DNA of 7,554 bases from Candidatus Aminicenantes bacterium UBA4085 (GTDB lineage: Bacteria; Acidobacteriota; Aminicenantia; Aminicenantales; UBA4085): contig DFYJ01000074.1 of assembly GCA_002383325.1 (NCBI GenBank), positions 1 through 7,554 of the forward strand, given 5' to 3'. Made by a program: the position numbers and the translations under genes. Shown piece by piece: positions 1 through 4,975 of this stretch; position 1 is the stretch's first letter; each line of letters begins with the position of its first letter. The notes under the pieces are model-generated. The model did not search any database and had not been told where the DNA came from. It saw only the letters and a program-made list of their open reading frames with translations.

Positions 1-25
1 GCTCTACCAACTGAGCTATTCCCGC
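1..25 (-). tRNA. tRNA-Gly, 5' part only (window edge)
   Basis: Read on the minus strand, the gene starts at 25 with GCGGGAA (acceptor 5' strand), then TA and a D arm GCTCAGTTGGTAGAGC that runs off the window at base 1. The anticodon is outside. The identity is inferred from two things. The GCGGGAATAGCTCAG start is typical of bacterial tRNA-Gly, and the preceding genes are tRNA-Thr(UGU) and tRNA-Tyr, the order seen in the Thr-Tyr-Gly-Thr-tuf cluster. It lies 11 nt after tRNA-Tyr and must be co-transcribed with it. Another isoacceptor cannot be excluded without the anticodon. Confidence 0.75.
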
Positions 26-36
26 GTCGCTGGAAG

Positions 37-119
37 TGGGCAGGGAAGGATTCGAACCTTCGAAGCGTTTCCGCAACGGGTTTACAGCCCGTCCCATTTA
101 ACCACTTTGGTACCTGCCC
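37..119 (-). tRNA. tRNA-Tyr (anticodon GUA)
   Basis: The minus strand gives a complete class II tRNA of 83 nt. The acceptor GGGCAGG (119-113) pairs with CCTGCCC (44-38), and the discriminator is A at 37. The anticodon loop CTGTAAA carries GUA (plus-strand TAC at 83-85). A long variable arm with a GCG/CGC stem and the T arm GGTTCGAATCC are present. The long variable arm together with GUA identifies tyrosine. The 3' CCA is not encoded (CTT follows), so the organism must add it enzymatically. The gene is the second of the operon, 27 nt after tRNA-Thr and 11 nt before tRNA-Gly. Confidence 0.97.
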
Positions 120-146
120 GTTTCTCATAAGTACCCGTTTCTTGTC

Positions 147-219
147 AGCCAGCGAAGGGAGTCGAACCCCTGACCCGCGGTTTACAAAACCGCCGCTCTA
201 CCGACTGAGCTACGCTGGC
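147..219 (-). tRNA. tRNA-Thr (anticodon UGU)
   Basis: This is a 73-nt standard cloverleaf on the minus strand. The acceptor GCCAGCG (219-213) pairs with CGCTGGC (154-148). The D arm is GCTCAGTCGGTAGAGC, the anticodon stem is GCGGT/ACCGC with loop TTTGTAA (anticodon UGU, plus-strand ACA at 184-186), and the T arm contains GGTTCGACTCC. The discriminator is U (base 147 complement) and CCA is not encoded. It is the first gene of the tRNA operon, with a leader of roughly 130 nt between the predicted promoter and the gene. Confidence 0.97.
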
Positions 220-335
220 GCATCCGAATCTGGCTCCGTTTCCGACGTTCGAAAAAGGAAATACACCACTCCATCAAAAGGGCGAGAAAAAGCGCGCCTA
301 GGCGCATTCTCTCTGGAAGCGTTTCGGTTGTAACA

Positions 336-371
336 GCGGGAATACGAAGACGGGCGTCATTCTATTCCCGC
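336..371. promoter_or_regulatory. Perfect 9-bp inverted repeat over the tRNA promoter -10 and start site
   Basis: GCGGGAATA (336-344) and TATTCCCGC (363-371) form a perfect inverted repeat with an 18-bp gap. The right arm touches the -10 hexamer (359-364) and the gap contains the rest of the -10 and the predicted start. This geometry could be an operator for a dimeric repressor or a 5'-leader hairpin, but the right arm lies largely upstream of the start, so an RNA hairpin is unlikely. Function is inferred from position only. Confidence 0.35.
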
Positions 372-404
372 CAGGGACGGTCTGTCAAGAGATTTTTTTG
401 AATT
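359..404 (-). promoter_or_regulatory. Strong sigma-70-type promoter of the tRNA operon, with UP-like A-tract
   Basis: On the minus strand a perfect -35 TTGACA (388-383) is followed after 18 bp by TAGAAT (364-359), five of six consensus positions. Directly upstream of the -35 is an A-rich segment, AATTCAAAAAAATCT (404-390), that resembles an UP element. The bases after the -10 (GACGCCC) are GC-rich, as is usual for discriminators of stable-RNA promoters under stringent control. Transcription would start near 352. The distal part of the A-tract overlaps the first REP-like repeat (401-427). Confidence 0.85.
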
Positions 405-427
405 GGGGGACACCATACGTAATTCCC
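401..427 (+). repeat. REP-like hairpin repeat, copy A
   Basis: This is the first copy of the family whose core is GGGGACACCATAC followed by RTAAYTCCC, flanked by AATT. Here AATTGGGGGACACC leads to TACGTAATTCCC. GGGA pairs with TCCC around a 12-13 nt loop. It sits next to the A-tract of the tRNA promoter. It is a single copy in direct orientation with B and C. Confidence 0.85.
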
Positions 428-452
428 TAATACAAAAGTTTACACGGATTAA

Positions 453-486
453 TAATTGGGGGACACCATACATAACTCCCGAATTA
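453..486 (+). repeat. REP-like hairpin repeat, copy B (remnant of a pair)
   Basis: The arms TAATT (453-457) and AATTA (482-486) flank GGGG and CTCCC around the core ACACCATACATAA. It is followed by CGTTATGTCGTAATAATT (494-511), which matches the spacer of the C/D pair (557-574) at 14 of 18 positions. B therefore looks like half of an older inverted pair whose second hairpin has been lost. Confidence 0.85.
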
Positions 487-516
487 GTCTGATCGTTATG
501 TCGTAATAATTTCAAC

Positions 517-549
517 AATTGGGGAACACCCCACATAACTCCCGAATTA
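517..549 (+). repeat. REP-like hairpin repeat, copy C (half of REPIN 1)
   Basis: AATT (517-520) pairs with AATT (545-548), and GGG with CCC. The core is slightly diverged (ACACCCCACATAACTCCC). Together with copy D in inverted orientation it forms a REPIN-like doublet, 517-603. Confidence 0.8.
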
Positions 550-570
550 TTGGTTACGTTATATCGTTGG

Positions 571-603
571 AATTGGGGAATTACGTATGGTGTCCCGCAA
601 TTA
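571..603 (-). repeat. REP-like hairpin repeat, copy D (half of REPIN 1)
   Basis: On the minus strand it reads AATTGCGGGACACC then ATACGTAATTCCCCAATT. AATTG (571-575) pairs with CAATT (598-602) with one bulged G, followed by GGG/CCC. It ends 7 nt from the stop codon (611-613) of the minus-strand Spy-like gene, so it would lie in the 3' UTR of the sigma operon mRNA, where REP hairpins often stabilise or end transcripts. No T-tract follows, so it is not a canonical terminator. Confidence 0.85.
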
Positions 604-610
604 TTTCCGT

Positions 611-1135
611 TTATTTCTTGATCGGGGCGGCCGGGGCGGCGGCGCCGGGGCCTCGGCCCATCCGCTGGCGGGCTTGGTTCATGGTCTCGCCCAAGCCGCG
701 CAGGAAGTCGATTTGGAAGATCTCATAGCGGGCCTTTTGGCGCACCGTCAGGACCTCATCCAAGGCTGTGTCCGCCTCGGCGTCAAGCTCCTTGATGCGG
801 CCGCGGTCCTCCCGGATGCGCAGCAGGGCGGCTTCCAGGTCGGCGTCCTTGGCCTCGGGCTCCTGGCACATGCGGCGCAGGGCTAGGACGTTCTCGCTGA
901 GGTCTTTCTGTATATCCTGCTTGGCTTTTTCGATACGGTTCAGAGCCGGGTAGATCTTCGTCGTCTGGTCCTCGGTCAGGTCCAGGGCCTGGGTCAACTT
1001 GACCAGGCGGAGGGCCGAAAGGTTGCGCTGAACCCTCTGGCGGGGCGGAACCGGCTGGTTCTGGGCCGGGGCGGGGAGGGACAGAAGGGCGGCCGCGAGC
1101 ACGGCCAGGATCGGGCGGACTATGCGATTTTTCAT
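611..1135 (-). CDS. Spy/CnrX-like periplasmic LTxxQ protein (putative stress or metal sensor)
   Basis: This is a 174-aa exported protein. Residues 1-24 are a Sec signal peptide (MKNR, a hydrophobic core, then PAPA before Q25). The mature part is almost all charged helix. It has LDLTEDQ at 51-57 and a second, looser LT repeat, LTVRQKARY, at 129-137, the pattern of the Spy/CpxP/ZraP/CnrX group (heavy-metal-resistance or LTXXQ proteins). These are periplasmic chaperones or sensors that bind metals or misfolded proteins. The tail (160-174) is Gly/Ala/Pro-rich. The ATG at 1135 was chosen over an in-frame GTG at 1156 because AAGGAG (1149-1144) lies 8 nt before the ATG and because only this start puts the signal peptide at the N-terminus. 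It is the last gene of the sigma/anti-sigma operon, 17 nt after the anti-sigma stop. By analogy with CnrYXH it may be the periplasmic input of that switch. The family is fairly sure; the ligand is unknown. Confidence 0.75.
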   Translation of the reverse strand: MKNRIVRPILAVLAAALLSLPAPAQNQPVPPRQRVQRNLSALRLVKLTQALDLTEDQTTKIYPALNRIEKAKQDIQKDLSENVLALRRMCQEPEAKDADLEAALLRIREDRGRIKELDAEADTALDEVLTVRQKARYEIFQIDFLRGLGETMNQARQRMGRGPGAAAPAAPIKK

Positions 1136-1143
1136 TTCCTCAT

Positions 1144-1149
1144 CTCCTT
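1144..1149 (-). promoter_or_regulatory. Ribosome binding site fixing the start of the Spy-like gene
   Basis: AAGGAG on the minus strand, 8 nt before the ATG at 1135. It lies inside the N-terminal extension that would result from the upstream GTG (1156), which argues against that start. Confidence 0.75.
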
Positions 1150-1152
1150 TTT

Positions 1153-1749
1153 TCACAGGGCTTCCCCGGCCCCTATGACGGCCTCCAGGATCAGCACTTC
1201 CTCATCGGTCAGGCTGTCCAGGAAGAGCCCCGTATCAACGGTCTTGGATTCGACTGCGGCAACGTAGCGGCCGCCGTTTTCAGCCAGCTCCGTCCTGATG
1301 GCGGAATCGAAGGCTTGGGCCAGGTTCTCGTCCTCGGCCAAGGTCACGGCCAAACCCGCGCCGGCGTCAGAGTAGGCGTAGGGGACAAAATCGACGGCTG
1401 GAGCAGGCCGCAAGAAGAAGTAGAGCCCGGTCGCGGCGACCAGCAGGGCAGCCGCGGCGCCGGCCGGGAGCCAGTAGAGTACGGCGCGGGAAGGATGGAG
1501 CCTGGGTGCGGCAGCCGCTTCCCCCCTGATCCCGGCCTTCAGACGGGCTAGGGATCGGGCCAGCCGCTCAGAATCGGGTGCGGCGGGAGCGGAAGCCCGG
1601 GCCGCCTCCTGGAGGCGCAGAAGTCCCTCCCGGCGGGCCCGGCAGGACGCGCATCCGGCCAGGTGGGCTTCCAGGCGGGCCTTACGGGCGCCCTCGAGGA
1701 CCCCGTCCAATCCGTCCGAGATCAGCCGTCCGGCTTTATCACATTTCAT
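1153..1749 (-). CDS. Zinc-finger (ZAS/zf-HC2) membrane anti-sigma factor
   Basis: A 198-aa single-pass membrane protein that should hold the ECF sigma factor inactive. The N-terminal cytoplasmic domain has the zinc-binding anti-sigma signature C3 ... H29-x3-C33-x2-C36. A Pro/Ala-rich linker follows. A transmembrane helix spans about 90-113 (VLYWLP through GLYFFL), with the basic side (PRLHPSR) inside. About 85 periplasmic residues follow, with no domain I recognise. The start overlaps the end of the sigma gene by 11 nt (1739-1749), and GGAGG (1760-1756) lies 6 nt before the ATG, so the two are translationally coupled, as expected for a partner pair made in fixed ratio. The periplasmic tail and the downstream LTxxQ protein are the likely signal-receiving parts. 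Confidence 0.88.
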   Translation of the reverse strand: MKCDKAGRLISDGLDGVLEGARKARLEAHLAGCASCRARREGLLRLQEAARASAPAAPDSERLARSLARLKAGIRGEAAAAPRLHPSRAVLYWLPAGAAAALLVAATGLYFFLRPAPAVDFVPYAYSDAGAGLAVTLAEDENLAQAFDSAIRTELAENGGRYVAAVESKTVDTGLFLDSLTDEEVLILEAVIGAGEAL

Positions 1750-2320
1750 CGCGCGCCTCCGTCAGATAGGGCTCCAGCTTGGCCTGGAGCATCTTGCGGG
1801 CCTTGTGCATGCGCCAGGAAACCGTGCTCTCGGAGCAGCCCAGCGCCTCGGCCGCCTGAGCGTGGGACAGCCCCTGGACGGCGACCAGGGAGAAAGCGGC
1901 CCTGTAGACGGGCCTCAGCTGGTCGATGGCCGTCTCCAGCCGACCGGCGAGCTCCCGCCCGGCCGATCCGCTTTCGGGGGTCAAGGCCGCGTAGCCGCCC
2001 TTATCCAGGACGGCATCGCCGTCCTCGAAGGGGGCCCTGGCCTTCTCCCGTCCCTTCCTCTTTAGGTGGTTCAGGGTCCGGTTGACCGCAATCCGGTGGA
2101 CCCAGGTATAAAAGCCCGACTTGCGGCGGAAGGTCCGCAGCGATTTGAAAGCGGCCATAAACGTTTCCTGGGTCAGGTCGTCGGCGTCCTCGGACGAGCG
2201 GGTCATCCCCAGAATCGTCATGTAGATGCGCTCGTGCAGGCGCCCAGCCAGCTCGGCGAAAGCATTCGCGTCGCCCGCCTGGGCCCGCTCGACAAGAATG
2301 TCGTCGGCCTCGGATTCCAT
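1739..2320 (-). CDS. ECF (RpoE-like) RNA polymerase sigma factor
   Basis: 193 aa, the usual length for ECF sigma factors. Region 2 covers about 11-89, with the core-binding and -10 recognition segment DADDLTQETF (45-54) and FYTWVHRIAVNRTLNHLKRK (70-89). A variable linker runs about 90-123. Region 4 covers about 126-180, with a helix-turn-helix GLSHAQAAEALGCSESTVSW (150-169) that reads the -35 element. It is the first gene of a three-gene operon with its cognate anti-sigma factor (11-nt overlap) and an LTxxQ periplasmic protein. The start at 2320 has only a weak purine stretch (GTGAG) upstream. I see no clear ECF-type (GGAAC...GTC) autoregulatory promoter. Upstream lies a diverged repeat carrying a possible -10 (TATACT, 2383-2378). 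The target regulon cannot be read from this window. Confidence 0.92.
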   Translation of the reverse strand: MESEADDILVERAQAGDANAFAELAGRLHERIYMTILGMTRSSEDADDLTQETFMAAFKSLRTFRRKSGFYTWVHRIAVNRTLNHLKRKGREKARAPFEDGDAVLDKGGYAALTPESGSAGRELAGRLETAIDQLRPVYRAAFSLVAVQGLSHAQAAEALGCSESTVSWRMHKARKMLQAKLEPYLTEARDEM

Positions 2321-2366
2321 GTGCTCACATCAATTTAGACAAAACGGATTCGCCTTTCTTGGAAAT

Positions 2367-2397
2367 AATAGGGGTACAGTATACATAAATCCCTATT
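2367..2397 (+). repeat. Diverged REP-like hairpin, copy H, upstream of the sigma gene
   Basis: AATAGGG (2367-2373) and CCCTATT (2391-2397) form a perfect 7-bp stem. The loop region reads GTACAGTATACATAAAT, similar in plan to the main family (GGGG, then ATACATAA, then CCC) but with AGTATAC in place of CCATAC. It lies 47 nt upstream of the sigma-factor start codon. Confidence 0.6.
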
Positions 2398-2444
2398 TAT
2401 TATTCAGGGATGGTCTTTAGCCGCCCTCATAGCCGATCGGGTGT

Positions 2445-2486
2445 GTTGGAATTTGGGGACACCATACATAATTCCCGAATTCCAAC
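2445..2486 (+). repeat. REP-like hairpin repeat, copy E (half of REPIN 2)
   Basis: This is the best hairpin of the family. GTTGGAATT (2445-2453) pairs perfectly with AATTCCAAC (2478-2486). A T/G wobble, GGG/CCC, a G/T wobble and A/T extend it to about 14 pairs closing the loop ACACCATACATAA. It forms an inverted pair with copy F, and the spacer contains CCAACGATAT as in REPIN 1. Confidence 0.9.
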
Positions 2487-2502
2487 GATATATCTAATCG
2501 AA

Positions 2503-2536
2503 TAATTCGGGAATTATGTATGGTGTCCCGGAATTA
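2503..2536 (-). repeat. REP-like hairpin repeat, copy F (half of REPIN 2)
   Basis: TAATTCGGGA (2503-2512) pairs with TCCCG(G)AATTA (2526-2536) with one bulged G. The loop is ATTATGTATGGTG. It is inverted relative to E and directly abuts copy G in the same orientation. Confidence 0.88.
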
Positions 2537-2568
2537 ATTCGGAAGTTATGTATGGTGTCCCCCAATTA
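2536..2568 (-). repeat. REP-like hairpin repeat, copy G, containing a stop codon
   Basis: AATTCGG (2536-2542) and CCCCCAATT (2559-2567) flank the usual TTATGTATGGTGT. The final TTA of the plus strand (2566-2568) is the TAA stop codon of the minus-strand peptidase gene, so the repeat reaches the coding end. Confidence 0.85.
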
Positions 2569-4668
2569 TTTTATCAGGCCGGCTTGGCGCAGGACATCGA
2601 TATACGCGACGACGCCTGAGAGCGGCGTCTCCGTGCGATTCTGGGTATCCAGCATCTTTTTAATATCCAGGGCGCTGTTCTTCCCGTCGCACAACAGCTG
2701 GATCTCGGCGCTGCTCCTCGCGGCCGAGCGGTCCGGGACCGCCTTGCCCATGGCCCTGTAGGCTTCCTGGATGGCCGCCTGGTAGCCCCCGTAGCCGCCC
2801 GCCCTGATCTTCGCCAGGGGTTGGGGGACGATCTTCGCCGCCGCCTTCTCCTCCGGCGTCGGCTTCGCATCGATGGGCGCGACTTTCAGCTCCGCCGCCC
2901 TCCGCCTCAAAGCCTGGTCGATCGTCTTCAAATGGGCCGCCTCCAGCCCCGTCACCGAAGCCTTCAGCTCGCCCAGGTAGATCCCGAAGCCGGCCGTATC
3001 CTTGACCAACTGCATCGTCGAATCGAGCGTGGCCCGCTCGTTCCTGGCCGCCGCCTCGATGTATCCTCTGACCCGCTTCCCCGCCGCCGGATACGCCGCC
3101 GCGTCCGCCCGGGCCAGCTCCTCGATTCCCCGGGCCAGCTGGTGACCCAATCGGCCCGAGGCGTTGGAGACGATCTCGGCCGCGATCCGCCCGGCCATGG
3201 CATCGTCGTCCGCGGCGATGGTATAGGCCGCCGCCGCGGTGATGATCGCGGCCCGCTTCATCTGGGTCGGATCGATCTTGTCCGGCCGGTCCTGCGACGT
3301 GTGATACCACTGGTCGGGCCAGGTGTTCATGACCACACCGGGCACGCCCACGCCCCAGTCGTTGAAGACCTCGTGGTCGGACGAGCCGAAATGGGTGGCC
3401 ACGTAGTAGTACATCGGCTCCTCGCTGCCGCTGGGGGCCACGATCCGCCGGTTCATGGTCCCGCTCATGCCGTTGGTCACGTAGCTGCGGGTCGCCTCGC
3501 CCACATACCGATAGTAGTTCTCCATGACGTCGTTGATGTAATGCGGGTGGCCGTAGGTCGTGCGCATGACGGCGAAGAAGGCCAGGCTCTGGGTCAGTCG
3601 GTCGCCGACCATGTCCAGGTTGATGTTGCAAAGGGTCCGGGCCATCTGCTCCGGGTTGGCCTTGACGTAAGGCAGCGTGCCCGAGAACTCGGGCGCCCAC
3701 AGGAACCGGATCGTCCGCTTCGGCTTGGGCAGGCGGCCCTCGCCGATGAGCGCCTGCAGCGTCCGGGCCGCCTCCAGGATCGCGGACGACCCCGACGAGT
3801 TGTCGTTGGCCCCGAACATCGTGTAGCCCTCAAAGATGTGGGCCGTGACGATGATCTCCTGGGCGTTCGGGTCCGTTCCGGGTATCGAGGCGACGATGTC
3901 CTGCAGCTCGGCCTTCTCCATCTTGGATACGACGACCGCCCGGACGGTGATCTTCTCGCCCCGCCGCAGCCGGTCGCGCAGGATGACACCCTCGCGCGGC
4001 GGCAGGCAGAAGGCGAACTTGGCCGTCCCGCCGCCGCTCCCGCCCCGCCCGCCGATGCCACCCCAAGGGATGATCAGCGGATCGAACAGCGGCCGCAGCG
4101 AGGCGAACGAGATGACCCCGGCCGCGCCTTTCCCGACGCAGGCGGCTGTGTGAACCGCCCCGGCCGATCCGGACGTGACCACGATCTTGTCTTTGACGTC
4201 GACCGCGGCCAGATCCTTGGCCTCGCCGTCCCCCACCCAAACCAGCTCCGCCGTCACGTCGGCCGAGGCGCTGCCCTGAGCCAGCATGGCCGTCAGGTCG
4301 GTGTAGGAGGCGATCTTCTGGCGGCCGGGCTTGACCTCCCACAGCTCGCCCTTGATCCCGTCCCAAGTCTGGCCGCCGGGAAAGCGGACGATTGCCGCGT
4401 CGGCAAAGCCGTATTCCTTGAGCTTGTCGAGGACGAACTGAGCCTCGCGGAAGGTGCCGGCATACTCGTCGGGCTTGCGGTCGCGCGGGAAGCCGCACAT
4501 GGCCATGACGCTGTTGAAGGCCGCCTCGCCCGAAGCCTCGCCCACGATCTCGTCCATCTGGGCCGGCGGCAGGAAAGTCCATTGCAGCCAGGACGTCATC
4601 TGGGCCGCGGCGGCAAGGCCGAGCCCGAGAACGACCGCCGTGATCAGCACCGGCCGGAATTTCTTCAT
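2566..4668 (-). CDS. Secreted M28-like zinc aminopeptidase with PA-like domain
   Basis: 700 aa, exported: signal peptide 1-22 (MKKFR, hydrophobic core, AAA before Q23). Residues about 135-245 resemble a protease-associated (PA) insert (KDKIVV at 160-165, GAAGVISF at 181-188). The M28 zinc core keeps all five expected ligands: H277 (AHIFEGY), D289 (GANDNSSG), E327 (WAPEFSG), D352 (NLDMVGD) and H432 (SSDHEVF); WPDQWYHT follows at 450-457. Two usual features differ. The EE pair, whose first Glu is the general base in classic M28 enzymes, is PE (326-327). The HxD motif is HxxE (277-280). A helical region follows, and the last ~50 residues (GKNSALDIKKML ... VLRQAGLIK) look like a winged-helix module. 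GGGAG (4680-4676) precedes the ATG by 7 nt. A paralogue is encoded at 5473-7554. Peptidase activity is likely but not certain given the PE change. Confidence 0.85.
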   Translation of the reverse strand: MKKFRPVLITAVVLGLGLAAAAQMTSWLQWTFLPPAQMDEIVGEASGEAAFNSVMAMCGFPRDRKPDEYAGTFREAQFVLDKLKEYGFADAAIVRFPGGQTWDGIKGELWEVKPGRQKIASYTDLTAMLAQGSASADVTAELVWVGDGEAKDLAAVDVKDKIVVTSGSAGAVHTAACVGKGAAGVISFASLRPLFDPLIIPWGGIGGRGGSGGGTAKFAFCLPPREGVILRDRLRRGEKITVRAVVVSKMEKAELQDIVASIPGTDPNAQEIIVTAHIFEGYTMFGANDNSSGSSAILEAARTLQALIGEGRLPKPKRTIRFLWAPEFSGTLPYVKANPEQMARTLCNINLDMVGDRLTQSLAFFAVMRTTYGHPHYINDVMENYYRYVGEATRSYVTNGMSGTMNRRIVAPSGSEEPMYYYVATHFGSSDHEVFNDWGVGVPGVVMNTWPDQWYHTSQDRPDKIDPTQMKRAAIITAAAAYTIAADDDAMAGRIAAEIVSNASGRLGHQLARGIEELARADAAAYPAAGKRVRGYIEAAARNERATLDSTMQLVKDTAGFGIYLGELKASVTGLEAAHLKTIDQALRRRAAELKVAPIDAKPTPEEKAAAKIVPQPLAKIRAGGYGGYQAAIQEAYRAMGKAVPDRSAARSSAEIQLLCDGKNSALDIKKMLDTQNRTETPLSGVVAYIDVLRQAGLIK

Positions 4669-4707
4669 GGATTCACTCCCGGAACATTCGGAAATATCGG
4701 TCCATCA

Positions 4708-4736
4708 TTTCTAACGCAATGCGGCTCAAAACACAA
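4708..4736 (-). promoter_or_regulatory. Possible promoter of the M28-like gene
   Basis: On the minus strand TTGTGT (4736-4731), 17 bp, then TAGAAA (4713-4708), about 40 nt before the start codon at 4668. Each hexamer matches consensus at only four positions. It fits the divergent arrangement with the nucleotidyltransferase module but is weak evidence. Confidence 0.3.
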
Positions 4737-4747
4737 ACCGCGGCCCG

Positions 4748-4776
4748 TTGAGGTCGCCGGGCCGATCTGATAAAAT
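4748..4776 (+). promoter_or_regulatory. Sigma-70-type promoter of the nucleotidyltransferase module, likely leaderless
   Basis: TTGAGG (4748-4753), a 17-bp spacer and TAAAAT (4771-4776). The start would fall about 7 nt after the -10, at 4783-4784, which is the A of the ATG of the first gene or one base before it. No Shine-Dalgarno sequence precedes that ATG, consistent with a leaderless mRNA. Confidence 0.6.
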
Positions 4777-4783
4777 ATTGATA

Positions 4784-4975
4784 ATGAAACCGTTCCTTAA
4801 AATCACGACTCCGGAGCGCGCCGAAGAAGATGATTTCCGCGAGGCTCTAGCCCAGACGCTCGAAGAGAAGCTCGATATTTTGCAGCGTTTGAGGGAGATC
4901 GTACATGACCTCACCCATGAGGATCGAAAAGGATTTCAAAGAGTTCTTAAGATCTCTCGCTTCGAGAAAAGCTAG
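4784..4975 (+). CDS. Small helical protein, putative antitoxin of a nucleotidyltransferase pair
   Basis: 63 aa, soluble and strongly charged, with no signal peptide or membrane segment. A helix with heptad-like leucines (EEKLDILQRLREIVHDL, about 27-43) is followed by a short basic C-terminal segment, GFQRVLKISR (about 50-59). From memory, small proteins of this plan often precede AbiEii/DUF6036-type nucleotidyltransferase genes, which suggests an antitoxin or partner; I cannot verify this here. An in-frame TTG at 4748 would extend it by 12 residues, but that codon lies in the predicted -35, so the ATG is preferred. The last 71 nt overlap the start of the next gene in another frame. Base composition is visibly less GC-rich than in the flanking peptidase genes, as in acquired modules. 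Confidence 0.6.
   Translation: MKPFLKITTPERAEEDDFREALAQTLEEKLDILQRLREIVHDLTHEDRKGFQRVLKISRFEKS
4891..4897 (+). promoter_or_regulatory. Internal ribosome binding site for the nucleotidyltransferase
   Basis: GAGGGAG inside the upstream small gene, 7 nt before ATG 4905. It supports this start over the in-frame ATG at 4917 and makes translation of the second gene independent of a leader, although ribosomes on the first gene pass through it. Confidence 0.7.

Noticed and set aside
142..333. 63-codon open frame on the plus strand at the tRNA genes
   Set aside because: It is antisense to tRNA-Thr and its leader; tRNA genes explain the sequence.
401..603. CRISPR array
   Set aside because: The repeats are imperfect hairpins in both orientations with irregular, related spacers (shared CCAACGATAT), not identical direct repeats with unique spacers.
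571..603. Canonical intrinsic terminator after the sigma operon
   Set aside because: The hairpin has no T-tract on the minus strand and belongs to the repeat family found elsewhere in the window.
1154..1156. GTG at 1156 as the start of the Spy-like gene
   Set aside because: It would put the ribosome binding site AAGGAG inside the coding region and add seven charged residues before the signal peptide.
2321..2444. ECF autoregulated promoter before the sigma gene
   Set aside because: No GGAAC-type -35 with a spaced GTC-type -10 was found on the minus strand.
2660..3700. 346-codon minus-strand frame within the peptidase gene
   Set aside because: A low-complexity Gly/Arg/His/Pro shadow in another frame of the M28-like gene.
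2821..4770. 649-codon open frame on the plus strand
   Set aside because: It lies antisense to the M28-like gene, has the Arg/Gly/Leu/Asp-rich composition of a GC-rich shadow frame, shows no domain, and the minus-strand frame has a signal peptide and zinc motifs.
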